Positions 16,365 through 26,450 of a DNA stretch of 64,000 nt are shown in pieces; the stretch's first letter is position 1, and each line of letters opens with the position of its first letter. Origin of the DNA: Streptomyces cyaneogriseus subsp. noncyanogenus. Its GTDB lineage: Bacteria > Actinomycetota > Actinomycetes > Streptomycetales > Streptomycetaceae. The position numbers were made by a program, and so were the translations under genes. Where the stretch lies: positions 6,572,001 to 6,636,000 of the forward strand of contig NZ_CP010849.1 of the NCBI RefSeq assembly GCF_000931445.1. Reading direction: 5' to 3'. The notes beneath the pieces are model-generated. The model had not been told where the DNA came from. It ran no database searches and saw nothing but the letters and a program-made list of their open reading frames with translations.

Positions 16365-17428
16365 CGCAGCAGCCCGAGTCGACCACGATCACCAGCACGA
16401 GCGCGCCCCACGAGGAGACCGGCGCCCAGGCGGCCACGTCATCCGCGGCGGGCCCCCTCCCGCCGCTCGCCGAGCCCCGCCCGCCGGCCGAGCGGCGGGT
16501 GTGGCCGCGTACCTTCCACGACCGGCTGACCGCCCCGCTGCCCGGCCTGAAGGCGTTCGCCCGGTTCGCCCGCGAGGGCGCCGTCAGACCCGGGCCCGAA
16601 GGACTCGCCGACATCCCCCGGCTGCCGTTCGAGCCCGGCCCGCTGCCCCGCGTCGACGCCCGCACCGTCGCCGTCACCTGGGCGGGACACGCCAGCTGGG
16701 TGGTGCGGATCGGAGGGCTGACCGTGCTCACCGACCCCGTCTGGTCCCGCCGCATCCTCGGCACGCCCGCCCGCGTCACCCCCGTCGGCGTCGCCTGGGA
16801 AGCCCTGCCCCACATCGACGCGGTCGTCATCAGCCACAACCACTACGACCACCTGGACGCGCCCACGCTGCGCAGACTCCCGCGCGACACCCCGGTGTTC
16901 GTGCCGGCCGGACTCGGCCGCTGGTTCCACCGCCGCCGCTTCACCCGCGTCACCGAGCTGGACTGGTGGGAGGCGGCCGAACTGCACGGCGTCCGCTTCG
17001 ACTTCGTCCCCGCCCACCACTGGTCCAAGCGCACCCTCGTCGACACCTGCCGCACCCTGTGGGGCGGCTGGGTCCTCACCGCCCCCGCCGGACAGCGCGT
17101 GTACTTCGCCGGCGACACCGGCTACGGCCACTGGTTCTCCCGCATCGGCGACCGCTACCCCGGCATCGACCTCGCCCTGCTCCCCATCGGCGCCTACGAC
17201 CCCCGCTGGTGGCTGCGCGACGTCCACTGCGACCCGGAGGAGGCGGTCCGCGCCGCCCAGGACGTCGGCGCCCGCCGCATGGCCCCCATGCACTGGGGGA
17301 CGTTCGTGCTCTCCGCCGAGCCGGTCCTGGAGCCCCTCACCCGGGTCCGCGCCGCCTGGGAACGGGCGGGCCTGCCCCGGGAGGACCTGTGGGACCTGCC
17401 GGTGGGCGGCTCGCGGGTGCTGGAGTAG
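16361..17428 (+). CDS. Metallo-beta-lactamase-fold hydrolase (NAPE-PLD/UlaG-like)
   Basis: This 355-residue protein has the MBL-fold metal site SHNHYDHLD (about residues 155-163), then PAHHWSKRT, GDTGYGHW and the late metal His in MAPMHWGTFV. The overall pattern is that of N-acyl-phosphatidylethanolamine phospholipase D-like or UlaG-like enzymes acting on phospho- or lactone substrates. The first 50 residues are Ser/Thr/Pro-rich and may be disordered. The ATG at 16361 overlaps the previous stop and has GGGAG upstream; an alternative ATG lies at 16346. Coupling to the PLP-less aminotransferase-like protein suggests the two act together. Confidence 0.88.
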   Translation: MTQQPESTTITSTSAPHEETGAQAATSSAAGPLPPLAEPRPPAERRVWPRTFHDRLTAPLPGLKAFARFAREGAVRPGPEGLADIPRLPFEPGPLPRVDARTVAVTWAGHASWVVRIGGLTVLTDPVWSRRILGTPARVTPVGVAWEALPHIDAVVISHNHYDHLDAPTLRRLPRDTPVFVPAGLGRWFHRRRFTRVTELDWWEAAELHGVRFDFVPAHHWSKRTLVDTCRTLWGGWVLTAPAGQRVYFAGDTGYGHWFSRIGDRYPGIDLALLPIGAYDPRWWLRDVHCDPEEAVRAAQDVGARRMAPMHWGTFVLSAEPVLEPLTRVRAAWERAGLPREDLWDLPVGGSRVLE

Positions 17429-17430
17429 CG

Positions 17431-18057
17431 CTACCGCGCGGCCGGGCCCCGCAGCCGCCGCCACACCCCCGGCGCCGCGCCGACCAGCACCGTCAGCGCG
17501 ACCGCCGCGGCCACGCCCTCCCACGGCTCCGGGAACAGCGAACCGCCCAGGATGCCGATGAGCTGGTACGTCACCGTCCAGGCCAGACAGGCCGGCAGAT
17601 TGCCCCGGACGAAACGGCGCAGCGGCCACCGCGCCATCAGGCAGGCCAGCATCACCGGGATCCGGCCCGCCGGCACCAGCCGGGACAGCACCAGCACCGC
17701 CACCCCGTGACCGGCCAGCTTCTCCTGCGCCTGCGCCAGCCGGTCCTCCGGCGCCCGCGCCCGGATCGCCGCCAGCCAGCGCGAGCCGTTCTTCGAGCCC
17801 ATGCCGCGCCGCCCCAGCCAGTACAGCGCCACGTCCCCGAGGAACGCCGCCAGCGACGCCGTCACGAACACCAGCGCCAGCGCGAACGGCGCCGTCTGGT
17901 GGAAGGCCACCACCGCCGCCGAACTCACCAGCGCGCCCGTCGGCACCACCGGCACCAGCGCCCCGATCAGCACCAGCAGGAACAACGACGGGTAGCCCAG
18001 CGCCTGTTGCGTGGTCTCCGGAGGGACGGTCGTCGACGCGGCGGCCAGCCAGGTCAC
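17431..18057 (-). CDS. DedA/SNARE-associated family membrane protein
   Basis: The 208-residue protein has four or five hydrophobic segments and typical DedA features: LGYPSLFLLVLIGALVPVVPTG near the N-terminus, FLGDVALYWLGRRGG-like sequence (about 78-90), and RLVPAGRIPVMLACLM (about 128-143) in place of the usual F.PxxR motif. DedA proteins are membrane transporters of undecaprenyl phosphate or related lipids, and contribute to envelope stability. It starts with GTG at 18057, overlapping the stop of the MBL gene (18054-18056), so the pair is one operon. The stop lies two bases from the convergent MBL gene at 17428. Confidence 0.85.
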   Translation of the reverse strand: MTWLAAASTTVPPETTQQALGYPSLFLLVLIGALVPVVPTGALVSSAAVVAFHQTAPFALALVFVTASLAAFLGDVALYWLGRRGMGSKNGSRWLAAIRARAPEDRLAQAQEKLAGHGVAVLVLSRLVPAGRIPVMLACLMARWPLRRFVRGNLPACLAWTVTYQLIGILGGSLFPEPWEGVAAAVALTVLVGAAPGVWRRLRGPAAR

Positions 18058-18827
18058 CGCGCGACCTCCGGGCGCACGCTCTCCCCGTGCGCGAGCCGGT
18101 GCACCGCCACGCCCGGCGCCCGCAGCGCCGCCAGGCGCACGAAGTCATCCCCCGGCGCGTGGAATTCATGGGGGCGCACGGCGTCCATCCCGATGGGCCA
18201 GTACGTGCCGTAGTGCACCGGTACCGCGCTCCCCGGCGCCAGCCGGGCCAGCGCCTCGGCCGCCCGCCCCGGGTCCAGGTGCCCCTCCCCGAGGAAGGGC
18301 CCCCAGCCGCCCACCGGCAGCAGCGCCACGTCGACCGGCCCGACCTCCTTCTCCATCTCGTCGAACAGGCCGGTGTCCCCGGCGAAGTACGTCCTGGCCT
18401 CGCCCTCGACGACATAGCCGAGCGCGGGGGAGCGGTGCGGCCCGAACGGCAGCCGCCGCCCGTCGTGCCGCGCCGGAACCGCCCGTACGACGAGGTCCCC
18501 GACGGCCGTGACATCGCCGGGCGCCACCTCGCTCACCCGCAGATGGCGCAGCCGGCGCAGCCCCGGCACCGCGCGTGGCGCGCCCCGGGGCACGAGCAGG
18601 CGCGTGCCCGGCGCGAGCCGCGCCAGCGAGGGCAGGTGGAGATGGTCGGCGTGCAGGTGCGACACCAGTGCCACGTCCGCGCGCCAGGCGTCCGGAGGCG
18701 GCAGGGCACCGCGCCGGCGGCGCAGATGGGCGAGCCGGCGGGTGAACAGGGGATCCGTGAGCACACGTATGTGCGAGTCCTCCACCGTGCAGGTGGCATG
18801 ACCCCACCAGGTGACCTCCACCGGCAC
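18054..18827 (-). CDS. Metallo-beta-lactamase-fold hydrolase (UlaG-like)
   Basis: The 257-residue protein begins VPVEVTWWGHATCTVED and has SHLHADHLHL (about residues 58-67), the metal-binding HxHxDH motif, then VPARHDGRR, FAGDTGLFDEM and VPVHYGTY. This is the compact MBL fold of UlaG-like proteins. It resembles, but is shorter than, the MBL protein encoded at 16361-17428 nearby, and the two genes converge around the DedA gene. The GTG at 18827 has GGAGG upstream at good spacing; the longer upstream frame is not supported. It is translationally coupled to the DedA-like membrane gene, so they may share a lipid-related role. Confidence 0.85.
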   Translation of the reverse strand: MPVEVTWWGHATCTVEDSHIRVLTDPLFTRRLAHLRRRRGALPPPDAWRADVALVSHLHADHLHLPSLARLAPGTRLLVPRGAPRAVPGLRRLRHLRVSEVAPGDVTAVGDLVVRAVPARHDGRRLPFGPHRSPALGYVVEGEARTYFAGDTGLFDEMEKEVGPVDVALLPVGGWGPFLGEGHLDPGRAAEALARLAPGSAVPVHYGTYWPIGMDAVRPHEFHAPGDDFVRLAALRAPGVAVHRLAHGESVRPEVAR

Positions 18828-18908
18828 CTCTTCGCCTCCTTCGCGCGACTCCCCGAAGCCTACGTCCAGGGGTAGGGTCGGCGGCGATGACGGAGGTGAG
18901 GGGGACCC

Positions 18909-19310
18909 ATGAGGCCGGTCCGGGTGACGGCGATCGCGAGTCTGACGCCGCTGGAGGAACTGGACGCCGACCCCTTCCTGGTGGACTCCCGCGGCCAGCA
19001 CGCCATGTGCGCCCGCTGGGCCGCCGAACACGGCTACGTCGTCACCAGGGAGCTGCTCGTGCGGGGTCTGCGGCCCGACCACGAGGCCCTGTGGGAGGGC
19101 GTGCGCCCGGGGGCGGACCTCTTCGTGGCACCCAGCCGCCGGGTGCTGGAGAGCGCGCTGTCGTCGGTCGAGGAGTTCACCGAGGAATGCGCGCGGCGCG
19201 GGGTGCGCGTGGAGACGGTCGGCCAGGCCGAGCCCGCCTACGACGCCGAGATGAAGGCCCGGGTCCACCGCCGGCTGTCGATGCCGACGGCCGGCTACGA
19301 CGGGCGCTGA
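18909..19310 (+). CDS. Conserved streptomycete protein of unknown function
   Basis: The 133-residue protein starts MRPVRVTAIASLTPLEELDADPFLV. Its middle part (QHAMCARWAAEHGYVVTRELLVRGLRPDHEALWEGV and LFVAPSRRVLESAL) resembles the start of serine-recombinase/resolvase-like folds, where a small Rossmann-like domain reads 'xxR.S...Q....q..a...Gy.v', but the catalytic Ser is not convincing. GGAGGTGAGGG precedes the ATG. It lies 82 bp after the divergent MBL gene and 127 bp before the next gene on the same strand. I regard it as a real gene of unknown function. Confidence 0.65.
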   Translation: MRPVRVTAIASLTPLEELDADPFLVDSRGQHAMCARWAAEHGYVVTRELLVRGLRPDHEALWEGVRPGADLFVAPSRRVLESALSSVEEFTEECARRGVRVETVGQAEPAYDAEMKARVHRRLSMPTAGYDGR

Positions 19311-19437
19311 CCGCCGCCCGCGCCGGCGAGCGGGCACCGCCCGGCCGGGCCCCGCACCCGGGGGACGATCAGGCGCTTCGCACCGTTGTGACAGGGTGGG
19401 GAGGGGCCCGCGCCGACGTCGGGCCGGGACGTGAGGT

Positions 19438-21576
19438 GTGCGGAGCGTGGGGCGAGGACGCTGGCGGAAGGCAGCCAGCCAGATCGGGCGCAGTGTCGCG
19501 GTGTGGGCCGTCTCGACGGTCACCATGCTGGTGCTCGCCGGCATCCTGCCGGACTTCCAGCTCCAGTCCGCCGACGGGGACAGCGCCACCACCATCGCGG
19601 TCACCGCCGGCTTCGGCGCCGGCGCGTTCGGCGTGCTGTCCGCCCTGGTGTGGCCGGCGCTGGTACGGCTGCTGCTCCTGGTGCCCGCGCTCGTCCTCGG
19701 ACTGCTGGTCTTCTTCCTCAACGGCGCCCTGCTGCTGCTCGCGCTGCACCTCAACCCGTCCGAGCGGGGCGCCGTCGCCCCGGAGACCGCGGTGGTGGTG
19801 GCCGCCGTGATGTCCGCCGTCGCCTCCGCCACCGGCGCCGCCCTGGCGGTGCGCGACGACGACGCCTACCGGCGCCGCCTGTACCGTCTCGCCGACCGCC
19901 GCCGGCGCCGCGCCGGACCGCCCTGCCCCGCCACCCCCGGCACCGTCTTCGTCCAGCTCGACGGCGTCGGCCACGACATCCTGCTGGACGCCGTCGGCAA
20001 GGGCCTGATGCCCACCGTCGCCCGCTGGCTGGACGGCGGCGACGGCCGGCCCGCCACCCACCGGATCGTCCCCTGGCGCACCGACTGGTCCAGCCAGACC
20101 GGCGCCAGCCAGCTCGGCATCCTGCACGGGAGCAATCACGACGTCCCGGCCTTCCGCTGGTACGAGAAGGACCGCGGCGAGGTGATGGTCTGCAACCGCC
20201 CGGCCAGCGCCGCCCTGCTCCAGCACCGCGCCGCCGAGGACGCCGGGCACGGCGGGCTGCTCACCGTCGACGGCGCCAGCCGCGGCAACCTCTTCAGCGG
20301 CGGCGCCGGCGAGCAGGCCCTCGTGCTCTCCATCGCCACCCGCCGCCGCAGCCGCGAGAACCGCTCCCGGGCCGGCTACTTCGCCTACTTCTCCGACCCG
20401 GCCAACGCGGTGCGCACCGCGATGTCCTTCGCCGCCGAGGTCGGCCGGGAGATCGCCCAGTCCACCCGCGCCCGTCTGCGCAAGGAGCGCCCCCGGGTCT
20501 CGCGCGGCGGCCTCTACCCCCTCGTCCGCGCCTTCGCCACCGTCGTCGAGCGGGACGTCGTCGTCGCCGCGGTGACGGGGGACATGCTCGCCGGACGCAC
20601 CGCCGTCTACGCCGATCTGGTCGCCTACGACGAGGTGGCGCACCACTCCGGGCCGTCCGGCCGCGACACCGAGAAGGTCCTCCAGCGCCTGGACCGCGCC
20701 CTCGCGCTGATCGAGAAGGTCGCCGAGCACGCCCCCCGCCCGTACCGGATCGTCGTCCTGTCCGACCACGGCCAGAGCCCCGGCGAGACCTTCCGCGCCC
20801 GCTACGGCCTCACCCTCGGCGATCTGGTGCGGGCCGGGTGCGGGCTGCCCGTGCCGCGCCGGGCCCGGCGCACCCGCAGCGGCGCCGAGGCCCGCAACGC
20901 GGTGCGCGCCGCCCTGCGCCGCCCGGTGGAGGAGGGCGGCGAGGAGCGGCCGGCCCCCGGGCGCCGCTCGGAGCCGATCGTGCTCGCCTCCGGCAATCTG
21001 GGCCTGGTCTCCTTCCCGGACGTCGGGCACCGGATGACCAAGGAGGAGATCGACGCGCGCCACCCGGCGCTGCTGCCGACCCTCGCCAACCACCCCGGCA
21101 TCGGCTTCCTGCTGGTGCGCAGCGAGCGGCACGGCGGGGTCGTGCTCGGTGCCCGCGGCGTGGAGATCCCCCTGGACCGGCTCGACGAGGACCCCGGCCC
21201 GCTCGCCGTGTTCGGGCCCGGCGCCGCCGACGCCGTCCGCCGCACCCACTCCTTCCCGCACACCGCCGACATCATGGTCAACTCCTTCTACGACCCGGCC
21301 GACGGCGAGGTCCTCGCCTTCGAGGAGCAGATCGGCTCCCACGGCGGGCTCGGCGGCGCCCAGTCCCGGGCCTTCCTGCTCTCCCCGACCGTCTTCTCCC
21401 CGCCGGTCGCCGAGGGCGCGCACCTGGTCGGCGCCGAGCAGGTGCACCGGGTGCTGCGCCGCTGGCTGAGCGAGGCGAGCGGCCCGCAGGTACCGCTGGA
21501 CGATTCCCCGTCCGAAGCCCGCGACAGCGCACCTTTTGCGGTGCCCGACGGGGGGTTGCAGGACAAAAGCGCGTGA
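19438..21576 (+). CDS. Holin-like membrane domain fused to an alkaline-phosphatase-superfamily domain
   Basis: The 712-residue protein has four hydrophobic segments in the first 145 residues (VAVWAVSTVTMLVLAGIL, a Gly/Ala-rich second span, LVRLLLLVPALVLGLLVFFLNGALLLLAL, and VVVAAVMSAVASATGAALAV), matching the 'phage holin family' small membrane module. Residues about 175-680 are an alkaline-phosphatase/phosphodiesterase-like domain: VFVQLDGVGHDIL with the metal-binding Asp, TDWSSQTGASQLGILHG with the nucleophile, and LSDHGQSPGETF. Similar fusions are known in Streptomyces. The start is taken at GTG 19438; a second GTG is nine bases later. The reaction is not known but phosphodiester hydrolysis at the membrane is likely. 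Confidence 0.82.
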   Translation: MRSVGRGRWRKAASQIGRSVAVWAVSTVTMLVLAGILPDFQLQSADGDSATTIAVTAGFGAGAFGVLSALVWPALVRLLLLVPALVLGLLVFFLNGALLLLALHLNPSERGAVAPETAVVVAAVMSAVASATGAALAVRDDDAYRRRLYRLADRRRRRAGPPCPATPGTVFVQLDGVGHDILLDAVGKGLMPTVARWLDGGDGRPATHRIVPWRTDWSSQTGASQLGILHGSNHDVPAFRWYEKDRGEVMVCNRPASAALLQHRAAEDAGHGGLLTVDGASRGNLFSGGAGEQALVLSIATRRRSRENRSRAGYFAYFSDPANAVRTAMSFAAEVGREIAQSTRARLRKERPRVSRGGLYPLVRAFATVVERDVVVAAVTGDMLAGRTAVYADLVAYDEVAHHSGPSGRDTEKVLQRLDRALALIEKVAEHAPRPYRIVVLSDHGQSPGETFRARYGLTLGDLVRAGCGLPVPRRARRTRSGAEARNAVRAALRRPVEEGGEERPAPGRRSEPIVLASGNLGLVSFPDVGHRMTKEEIDARHPALLPTLANHPGIGFLLVRSERHGGVVLGARGVEIPLDRLDEDPGPLAVFGPGAADAVRRTHSFPHTADIMVNSFYDPADGEVLAFEEQIGSHGGLGGAQSRAFLLSPTVFSPPVAEGAHLVGAEQVHRVLRRWLSEASGPQVPLDDSPSEARDSAPFAVPDGGLQDKSA

Positions 21577-21659
21577 TTTGGCGCGGCCTCGGAGCATGTC
21601 CGACCATGGGCGCCGTCCGGCGATCCCGGGCATCAGCACGACGAGAGGCGCACCACCCC

Positions 21660-23063
21660 ATGCACGTCACCGGATCCGTCCCCCCGTCGGCTCCGGCCCC
21701 GCAGGAGACCCCCGCGGACCCCGCACAGGCCGAGGACCCCACCGGCGGCACCGGCCGCCACGCCCGCCGTTTCGGACTGCCCGTCGCCACCGCCCTGGTC
21801 ATGGGCAACATCATCGGCGGCGGCATCTTCCTGCTCCCGGCCTCGGTGGCCCCCTTCGGCACGGTCAGCCTGGTCGCCTTCGGCGTCCTGACCGTGGGCG
21901 CCATCGCCCTCGCCCTGGTCTTCGGCCGGCTCGCCCAGCGCGACCCCCGCACCGGCGGTCCCTACGTCTACGCCCGCGCGGCCTTCGGCGACTTCGCCGG
22001 CTTCCTCGCCGCCTGGGCGTACTGGATCACCTCCTGGGTGTCGAACGCGGCCCTGGCCGTGGCCGCCGTCGGCTACCTCGACGTGTTGATCCCGGTGAAC
22101 GACCACCGCTGGACCGCCTGCCTGGCCGCGCTGGTCGTGCAGTGGCTGCCCGCGCTGGCCAACTTCGCCGGCACCCGCTACGTCGGCGCCGTCCAGATGG
22201 TCGCCACCGTGCTGAAGTTCGCGCCGCTGCTGCTGGTCGCCTTCGGCGGGCTGTTCTTCTTCGACGCCGACAACCTGGGCCCCTTCCACGCCGGCGACGG
22301 CAGCCTGACCGGCGCCGTCTCCGCCTCGGCGGCGATCCTGCTCTTCTCCTACCTGGGCGTGGAGTCGGCCGCCGTGAGCGCCGGCGAGGTCAAGAACCCG
22401 CGGCGCACCGTGGGACTGGCCACCGTCATCGGCACCGCCGGCGCCGCGCTGGTGTACCTGCTGGGCACCCTCTCGGTCTTCGGCACCGTCTCCCACGACC
22501 GCCTGGTGGAGTCCACCGCGCCCTTCTCGGACGCCGTGAACGCCATGTTCGGCGGTAGCTGGGGCGGCTGGGCCGTCGCGCTGGCCGCGCTGGTGTCGAT
22601 CACCGGGTGCCTCAACGGCTGGACCCTGCTGAGCGCCCAGACCCCCTACGCCGCCGCCAAGGACGGGCTCTTCCCGGCCGCCTTCGCGCGCAAGCGGCGC
22701 GGCGTGCCCACCGTCGGCGTCGGCGTCACCGTCGTCCTCGCCTCGCTGCTGACCGTCTACAACTACATGGCCGGCTCGGCGAAGGTCTTCGAGGTCCTGG
22801 TCCTCGTCACCACCTTCACCGCCACCGTGCCCTACCTGCTGGCCACCGCCGCGCAGATCTTCCACCTCGTCTCGGGGCGGCGCGATCTGGTCGACCGGCG
22901 GCGGCTGGTGCGGGACGCCGTGGTCGCGGCCGTCGCCGCCGCCTTCTCGATGTGGCTCGTCGCGGGCGCCGGCTACGCGGCCGTCTACCAGGGTGTGCTG
23001 TTCCTCTTCGCGGGCGTGCTGGTGTACGCGGTGATGGCGGCCCGCCGTCAGCAGCGCGCCTGA
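21660..23063 (+). CDS. APC-family amino acid/agmatine-type transporter
   Basis: The 467-residue protein has about 12 membrane segments and the APC signature GNIIGGGIFLLPASVAPFG near residue 50 (the unwound TM1 GIG-like motif). Further APC features are a conserved PRTGGPYVYARAAFGDFAGF and SAAILLFSYLGVESAAVSAGEVKNPRRTV around residue 220-250. It resembles arginine/agmatine and glutamate/GABA antiporters; the substrate cannot be read from sequence. The ATG at 21660 was preferred to an upstream ATG at 21606 because the TM1-preceding region is already long. A 9-bp stem terminator follows the stop. It is not in an obvious operon. Confidence 0.88.
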   Translation: MHVTGSVPPSAPAPQETPADPAQAEDPTGGTGRHARRFGLPVATALVMGNIIGGGIFLLPASVAPFGTVSLVAFGVLTVGAIALALVFGRLAQRDPRTGGPYVYARAAFGDFAGFLAAWAYWITSWVSNAALAVAAVGYLDVLIPVNDHRWTACLAALVVQWLPALANFAGTRYVGAVQMVATVLKFAPLLLVAFGGLFFFDADNLGPFHAGDGSLTGAVSASAAILLFSYLGVESAAVSAGEVKNPRRTVGLATVIGTAGAALVYLLGTLSVFGTVSHDRLVESTAPFSDAVNAMFGGSWGGWAVALAALVSITGCLNGWTLLSAQTPYAAAKDGLFPAAFARKRRGVPTVGVGVTVVLASLLTVYNYMAGSAKVFEVLVLVTTFTATVPYLLATAAQIFHLVSGRRDLVDRRRLVRDAVVAAVAAAFSMWLVAGAGYAAVYQGVLFLFAGVLVYAVMAARRQQRA

Positions 23064-23067
23064 GGCC

Positions 23068-23089
23068 CGCCCCGGGACTCCCCGGGGCG
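23068..23089 (+). terminator. Hairpin after the APC transporter
   Basis: A 9-bp GC stem (cgccccggg / cccggggcg) with a four-base loop begins 5 bases after the transporter stop. Confidence 0.55.
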
Positions 23090-23220
23090 CGCGGCGGCCC
23101 GCCGGTCGGGTCCGTAGGGCGGTCTTGCCGGTGAGCCGGGCCGGAGTGTGATCGTATGGGCCTGGACACCGGAAACGGGGCCCAACGACAACGACTAGGC
23201 AGCTTTCGAAAGGAACCGTC

Positions 23221-23646
23221 GTGGCAACCACGCGCTCCGCACACACCGTCTGGGAAGGCAATCTGCTCGAGGGGAACGGCGTCGTCACCTTCGACTCCTC
23301 CGGCATCGGACAGCAGCCGGTGTCGTGGCCGTCGCGCGCCGAGCAGCCGAACGGCAAGACCAGCCCCGAGGAGCTGATCGCCGCCGCCCACTCGAGCTGC
23401 TTCTCGATGGCGCTGTCGCACGCCCTGGCCGGCGCCGGCACCCCGCCCACCAAGCTCGTCACCTCCGCGGACGTCACCTTCCAGCCGGGTGAGGGCATCA
23501 CCGGCATCCACCTCACCGTCGAGGGCACCGTGGCCGGTCTCGACAACGACGGCTTCGTCGCCGCCGCCGAGGACGCCAAGGCCAACTGCCCGGTCAGCCA
23601 GGCCCTGAAGGCCGTACCGATCACGCTGTCCGCGAAGCTCGCCTGA
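23221..23646 (+). CDS. OsmC-family organic hydroperoxide peroxidase
   Basis: The 141-residue protein has the two OsmC thiol sites: SPEELIAAAHSSCFSMALSHAL with the peroxidatic Cys near residue 60 and AKANCPVSQAL with the resolving Cys near residue 125, plus the N-terminal HTVWEGNLLEGNGVVTF. OsmC/Ohr proteins reduce organic hydroperoxides with thiol donors in the cytoplasm. The start is GTG at 23221 with GAAAGGA upstream. It stands alone, with a strong terminator at 23669-23700. OsmC genes are typical stress-regulon members, and several other stress genes are found in this window. Confidence 0.92.
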   Translation: MATTRSAHTVWEGNLLEGNGVVTFDSSGIGQQPVSWPSRAEQPNGKTSPEELIAAAHSSCFSMALSHALAGAGTPPTKLVTSADVTFQPGEGITGIHLTVEGTVAGLDNDGFVAAAEDAKANCPVSQALKAVPITLSAKLA

Positions 23647-23668
23647 CCCCTCGCCCGCACCGCACTCT

Positions 23669-23700
23669 CGCGCAGGCCGCCCCCGTGGGCGGCCTGCGCG
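23669..23700 (+). terminator. Strong hairpin terminator after the OsmC gene
   Basis: A perfect 14-bp stem (23669-23682 with 23687-23700) encloses a four-base loop, 23 bases after the stop codon. Confidence 0.75.
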
Positions 23701-23722
23701 ACGCGCGCTCCCCGCCCTGCCA

Positions 23723-23751
23723 TTGACAACGGCGCCCTCCGGTTTTGTGCT
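23723..23751 (+). promoter_or_regulatory. Possible -35/-10 promoter of the DnaK gene
   Basis: A perfect TTGACA (23723-23728) is followed 17 bases later by tgtgct, a weak -10, about 38 bp before the ATG at 23789. No CTTGAGT-N7-ACTCAAG (HspR) site is visible, so regulation seems to differ from the main dnaK operon. Confidence 0.4.
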
Positions 23752-23788
23752 GGAATCGGGAGATCTGCCCTGAGGGAAGGGGACGGCG

Positions 23789-25666
<1,878 letters not shown>

Positions 25667-25697
25667 GCCGTGTCCGGCCAGGGGGAGTCCGCACCAC

Positions 25698-25721
25698 CCC
25701 GTCCTCCGTCCGCAGGACGGG
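25698..25721. terminator. Possible terminator between dnaK and narI
   Basis: An 8-bp inverted repeat cccgtcct / aggacggg with an eight-base loop lies between two convergent genes, 7 bases before the narI stop. Confidence 0.4.
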
Positions 25722-25727
25722 CCCTGC

Positions 25728-26450
25728 TCACAGCCCGGCCCGCTCCCACCCCGGCCGGTCCGGGCGCGGCCCCAGGTGCCGGGGGTCGCGCGAGCGGTAC
25801 ACGACGTAGGGGCGGAACAGGTACTGCACCGGCGCGCTGAACATGTGCACCAGGCGGGTGTACGGCACCAGCGCGATCAGCACCATGCCGACCACGGCGT
25901 GCACCTGGTACAGCACCGGTACGCCTTCCATCAGGGCCGTCTCCGGGCGGAGCGTGAACAGGCTGCGCGACCAGGGGGCGATGGTGTGCCGGTAGTCGTA
26001 GCCGTCGCCGGAGGTGTGGGCCAGCTTGGCGACCATGCCCAGCACGATCGACGCGAGCAGCACGAGGTACATGAGCTTGTCGTTGGAGGTGGTCGCGCGG
26101 AACACCGGCGCGTTGGTGCGGCGCCGGTAGATCAGCATCGCGATCCCGGCGACCGCGAGCGCCCCGGCCGCGGTGCCGCTGTAGAGCGACAGCAGGTGGT
26201 AGGCGTGTTCGCCCAGGCCCAGGGCGTCCGTCCACGTCTCCGGCACGAACAGGCCGATCAGATGGCCGACCAGGACGAACAGGATGCCGTAGTGGAAGAC
26301 GGGCGAGGCGATGTTCAGCAGCTTCGACTCGTACACCTGGGAGGAGCGGGTCGTCCAGCCGAACCGGTCGTAGCGGTGCCGCCAGACCAGCCCGGCGACG
26401 AGCAGCACGAAGGCGGCGTACGGCAGCACGCCCCAGAGGAAGACGGTCAT
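25728..26450 (-). CDS. narI: Respiratory nitrate reductase gamma subunit NarI
   Basis: The 240-residue membrane protein has five hydrophobic segments starting with FLWGVLPYAAFVLLVAGLVWRHRYD. The haem b ligand histidines sit in SPVFHYGILFVLVGHLIG (about residues 53-68) and near YQVHAVVGMVLIALVPYTRLVHMF (about 188-212). NarI anchors NarGH on the inside of the membrane and takes electrons from menaquinol. The ATG overlaps the narJ stop (ATGA). It is the last gene of the narGHJI operon and ends in a Pro/Arg-rich tail. Confidence 0.95.
   Translation of the reverse strand: MTVFLWGVLPYAAFVLLVAGLVWRHRYDRFGWTTRSSQVYESKLLNIASPVFHYGILFVLVGHLIGLFVPETWTDALGLGEHAYHLLSLYSGTAAGALAVAGIAMLIYRRRTNAPVFRATTSNDKLMYLVLLASIVLGMVAKLAHTSGDGYDYRHTIAPWSRSLFTLRPETALMEGVPVLYQVHAVVGMVLIALVPYTRLVHMFSAPVQYLFRPYVVYRSRDPRHLGPRPDRPGWERAGL

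Noticed and set aside
15120..17428. Sequencing error as the reason for the missing PLP lysine
   Set aside because: Both reading frame and surrounding motifs are intact, and NNPTG is also altered, so the divergence looks biological, although only orthologues can prove it.
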